NCBI GenBank assembly: GCA_030248295.1
Contig: JASANH010000976.1
Coordinates: 659,067 to 723,066 of the forward strand
Length of the DNA stretch: 64,000 nucleotides
Origin: Mesodorylaimus sp. YZB2_4
Taxonomy: Eukaryota; Nematoda; Enoplea; Dorylaimida; Dorylaimidae
Reading direction: 5' to 3'
Each line of letters starts with the position of its first letter. Positions within the stretch are counted from its first letter, which is position 1. Positions 61,301 through 64,000 of the stretch are shown here, piece after piece. Both the position numbers and the translations under genes were made by a program. The notes below the pieces were generated by a model. The model was not told the origin of the DNA, made no database searches, and saw only the letters and a list, made by a program, of their open reading frames with translations.

Positions 61301-62824
61301 TCTCGCAACGGGGGCATCGAGCTCGACTGCGGCATTGTCGTTATCGACCTCAATGTTTCACCCGACGAAGACGAGGAGAACGTCACGGCCAACGGGGCGA
61401 ACTCGAATGTGGCATTCGATTTGGAAGACGTCGGCCCCAAAGTTGTTGAACCGGCGACATGGCTGACCGACTGAGACGGCGCGGAAGATCGAGTGTTCCC
61501 ATCGGCCCCATGTTCGACCATAGAGACCCCGCCAAACGTGGGTGCTGTCCGTTCGTTGAATCGCTGAGCAGACGACACTTCGGAAAATCGAGGGCCGAGC
61601 ACCTCACGACCGCGATCATTCTTGAAAGCATAGCTGCTGGACGATTGATGGCCTGAAAACGGAACTATTGAAAAAAAAACACCCTTTCATTAGAAAAGTC
61701 TGAAAATACCTCGATTCGAGTAGTTTTCTATCGTGCCACTTGACGCACCGAACGAGTGCGGTCTGGGCAACCGAGGACCACCACTGAATTTCGTAGCCGC
61801 GCTTTGCATTCCCGTTGATCCGTGTCGATAATCCGCGCGCCCCGTATCGCGCAGTCGAATCTGAAAACCGTTCGTCGGACCTTTTCCGACGATGGTGAAC
61901 GAGCGAGATAGCTTCGTTGCGAAAACCATTTTCGCTGAACAATTGAATTCCACTTTCGGATCGAACGGTTCGCCGTAGGTGGCACGGTATTTGCGGCACA
62001 AATCGTAATATGTTAAAAAGCCGTTTGCGCGCGACGCGATTTCCACGATCCGCTTCTCGACGACACGTCTTCGCTCGGCGGTCAAACGGCGCTGTTCTTC
62101 CGTTTGTTGCATCTGCTCGGTGCCGCCGAAGCGGCTCGGCCGACTTTTCTTTTGCCTCTCGATCAAACTTTCGATTCGCTTAGTCGATTCATGCGACTGC
62201 GCGTGCAGCTTAACATGGCCATCGGGCGCCCTTCGAATACTAACCACGTCGGGTAAGGCTCGCAGCAGCTCATTGACATCACGGTAGCCCAGTTCCCTCG
62301 CTGGTATCGGCCGACCTTTCAAATCCCTGTAAGAAAAATGATTCACCACGAGTAGAAACAAGGTTCATCGTGCACTAATTCATTTTCTGACATCGATTTA
62401 ACAACGAAATGGCCCGTTGACGCAGGCTATGTGTTGTTTCGGGTGACAAACGAAAGAAACTGGCGGATATGCTTAGTACTCGATAAAAAAGGGGAATACA
62501 ATATCGAACATAGGCGAAGGAAAACAGCCTGATATGCGTTTCTTCATTTTGTCTTTAAGCCTGAAAGTTTTATCATAAAATTCAAGCTCAAGCGAGTGAT
62601 TGGTCTCCCTGCTGCACGAACATCGATGCGAAGAGTACATGCAGCATACAAAGCCTAAGGAAACTATTTAGAAACCCGACTTACTCGTAATCGATCTGCA
62701 ACTCCTCGATCGAGGCCCCGTTTCTCGACGTTATCAATATCGCACGAATTTCCATCTTCAATTTTTCCAAATCTTTTTCAGTCGCCGACACGCCTCTGCC
62801 CGAGGACAAACTCGCTGTAGCCAT
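58400..62824 (-). CDS. TDRD7: Multi-LOTUS and Tudor domain protein (TDRD7-like)
   Basis: A germ-granule protein of the TDRD5/TDRD7 (tejas/tapas) group, which works with Vasa and the piRNA or mRNA control machinery. Seventeen exons join in phase to 1057 residues: 62685-62824, 61710-62326, 60904-61652, 60795-60851, 60481-60724, 60321-60427, 60163-60259, 59998-60108, 59844-59941, 59699-59790, 59500-59635, 59315-59446, 59181-59261, 58962-59125, 58834-58903, 58632-58777 and 58400-58532. LOTUS domains lie at about 17-90, 393-455, 495-575 and 607-680, with a further possible one near 140-200. An extended Tudor domain (about 741-905) has VLVAQVDTPGRFFMQL, the aromatic WCRGSV and VDYGTE blocks, and LPAQAIESCLAGL. 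A helical C terminus follows. Most introns are 50-60 nt. Confidence 0.9.
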
Positions 62825-62969
62825 ATTTGAAATCGAGCAAAATGGAATTGCGAAGTAAAATAATCAAAGTTCCAATAAAAACAGTAAATCCGACGATCAA
62901 GAGCAAGTCCGACGATCGTCCTCCAGCAAAATCCAGAATACGATCAAACCTTTTTTGCTGAGCGCACAT
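62781..62969 (-). CDS. Possible small one-pass membrane protein or uORF
   Basis: A 63-residue frame from ATG 62969 with one clear hydrophobic helix (LLLIVGFTVFIGTLIILL). It overlaps the first codons of the TDRD7-like gene in another frame. It could be a chance frame, an upstream ORF or an alternative first exon. No relative is recognised. Confidence 0.25.
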
Positions 62970-64000
62970 CGCGATCTCCTTGCTGGCTGCTTATTGCAAA
63001 ACCATGAATGGCGGGTAATTTTAAAAAAAGGAAGTGTCACGCTGTCCTCACATCATCAAACGAACTGAGGGGAAGGGACACATTGTACAAGAAATGGGGA
63101 GTCGAACACTCGACAGCACCGCGCAAAGCAGACTGCTAACCTACTCGGCCACGAATAGTTCAGCAGATTGCAACTTTGGTTTCGTTTCGAGTTTGCATTC
63201 TTGCGTTTGCGGGCAGTTGAAGTCTTTGCTGGTCCTAGACTAAACCAGAACTGGGCAGAGACGAGACTCGACATGGCCGACAAAGAATCTGGCTGAGGGG
63301 CTTAGGCTTAATGCCACGATCCGAGTTTACAGCCGCAGCCACATCACAGCAGCCACAGCAGCCAACTGGAGGTTGGCTATGTATGACACCGAATGGAGTA
63401 TGTAACAGGAAACAGCTGATAGCAAGGAGTTAGGACGAGATAGTTTCTCGCATGCCATCCCCTTCGCCATGGGTACCTCGCACAAGTCACAGTGGCCATG
63501 TGTCTTGTAATAAATGCTGGTCCCACGGGTCCTATTCCCTCAAGGAGCCGTGGAAGCAATGCTCACGGTCAGCCAAAGCTATCTCGACGCGCATGCCATG
63601 AACATATGGCTGTGTATTATAGGTAGATAAGACGGGTACTGCCACAGCGCGGCGCACGCTAATCGATACTCTTCCGCAGACTACGTTGGCAGAATAGGCT
63701 CTCGCCCCGCTCAACTGATGTTTCAGAAGGAGTGATACAATAAGAGCGAGCGAGTGGAGGGTGAGGTGTGTGCTGAAGGAAAGGAGAGATGGTTAGCACT
63801 CCCCTGGGCAAGGACGGAACCTTCGAGGCCGCAAGGCCGCTAGCACACAAACGACTGCAAAGACAGTCAATTTTTTCCACGCCTACGTGGAACGAGAGCA
63901 GAGGATAGGCTACTGCCACGTGCAGGCGAACAGGTGCCTGTCTAAACAATGCTTCCTGCTCTGTAGCTACGAAACGGATGAAAGCTCATGTCGGGCGCTT
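62970..64000. other. No confident gene
   Basis: Apart from a tRNA-like fragment (63.09-63.16 kb) and a short CAGC-rich run (63333-63365), nothing is recognised. Minus-strand frames at 63532-63949 are without domains. Confidence 0.45.
63088..63162 (-). other. tRNA-like relic
   Basis: On the minus strand a box A-like TGGCCGAGTAGG and a box B-like TGTTCGACTCC stand about 30 nt apart, as in a tRNA of the Ser/Leu type. The arms do not fold well: the D stem and the T stem each have mismatches and the acceptor stem is not paired. This is most likely a degraded tRNA or tRNA-derived short element. Confidence 0.35.

Overview
The window is eukaryotic nuclear DNA from a small invertebrate. Genes are split by many short GT-AG introns, commonly 50-70 nt. 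Phase-consistent splicing reconstructs conserved animal proteins: actin, an innexin, a p24 cargo receptor, hnRNP L, SAP130, POMP, a SMYD protein, DENND2 and a LOTUS/Tudor protein. The innexin indicates a protostome. The near-canonical invertebrate actin, the compact gene structure and a short nematode-style tyrosine phosphatase fit a nematode (not a close Caenorhabditis relative) or another small ecdysozoan. That assignment is inference. All exon coordinates come from reading splice signals and reading phase by eye, with no transcript evidence.

Layout, left to right. 1-1.76 kb: no confident gene. 1.76-3.68 kb (+): innexin. 3.7-7.3 kb: mostly unexplained, with one orphan last exon on the minus strand. 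7.35-8.66 kb (+): two-finger zinc-finger protein. 9.04-10.42 kb (+): TMED4/9-like p24 protein, with a TTAGGC-rich inverted-repeat element in its first intron. 10.62-11.71 kb (-): secreted Cys-rich, Gly-Tyr-Met-rich protein. 13.29-17.30 kb (-): tandem pair of VWA-like membrane proteins. 18.14-19.88 kb (-): importin alpha without a visible importin-beta-binding domain. 20.64-22.01 kb (-): actin. 23.63-27.61 kb (-): DENND2-type Rab exchange factor. 28.06-33.41 kb (-): hnRNP L, divergent from SAP130 (+, 33.90-37.45 kb), which is followed closely by POMP (+, 37.67-39.22 kb) and a SET/MYND protein (+, 39.73-41.85 kb).

42-54.8 kb is an accessory region. It holds a GATC-rich tandem repeat, a decayed LINE, a decayed LTR-type Gag, a direct repeat whose copies lie about 10 kb apart, and small secreted cysteine-rich genes. 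Two of these genes (48.45-49.08 and 51.08-51.73 kb) are paralogues that join a Ly6/uPAR-like cysteine domain to a short collagen Gly-X-Y tail. This is the most unusual coding content in the window. 54.9-55.5 kb has unassigned coding-like exons. 55.83-56.87 kb (+) is a protein tyrosine phosphatase. 58.40-62.82 kb (-) is a 17-exon multi-LOTUS plus Tudor germ-granule protein. The rest, to 64 kb, has no clear gene.

Most genes are unrelated housekeeping genes. Local relationships worth noting are the VWA tandem pair, the cysteine/collagen pair with possible relatives, the divergent hnRNP L/SAP130 promoter region, and the SAP130-POMP spacing. Several repeat families lie in introns and intergenic DNA.
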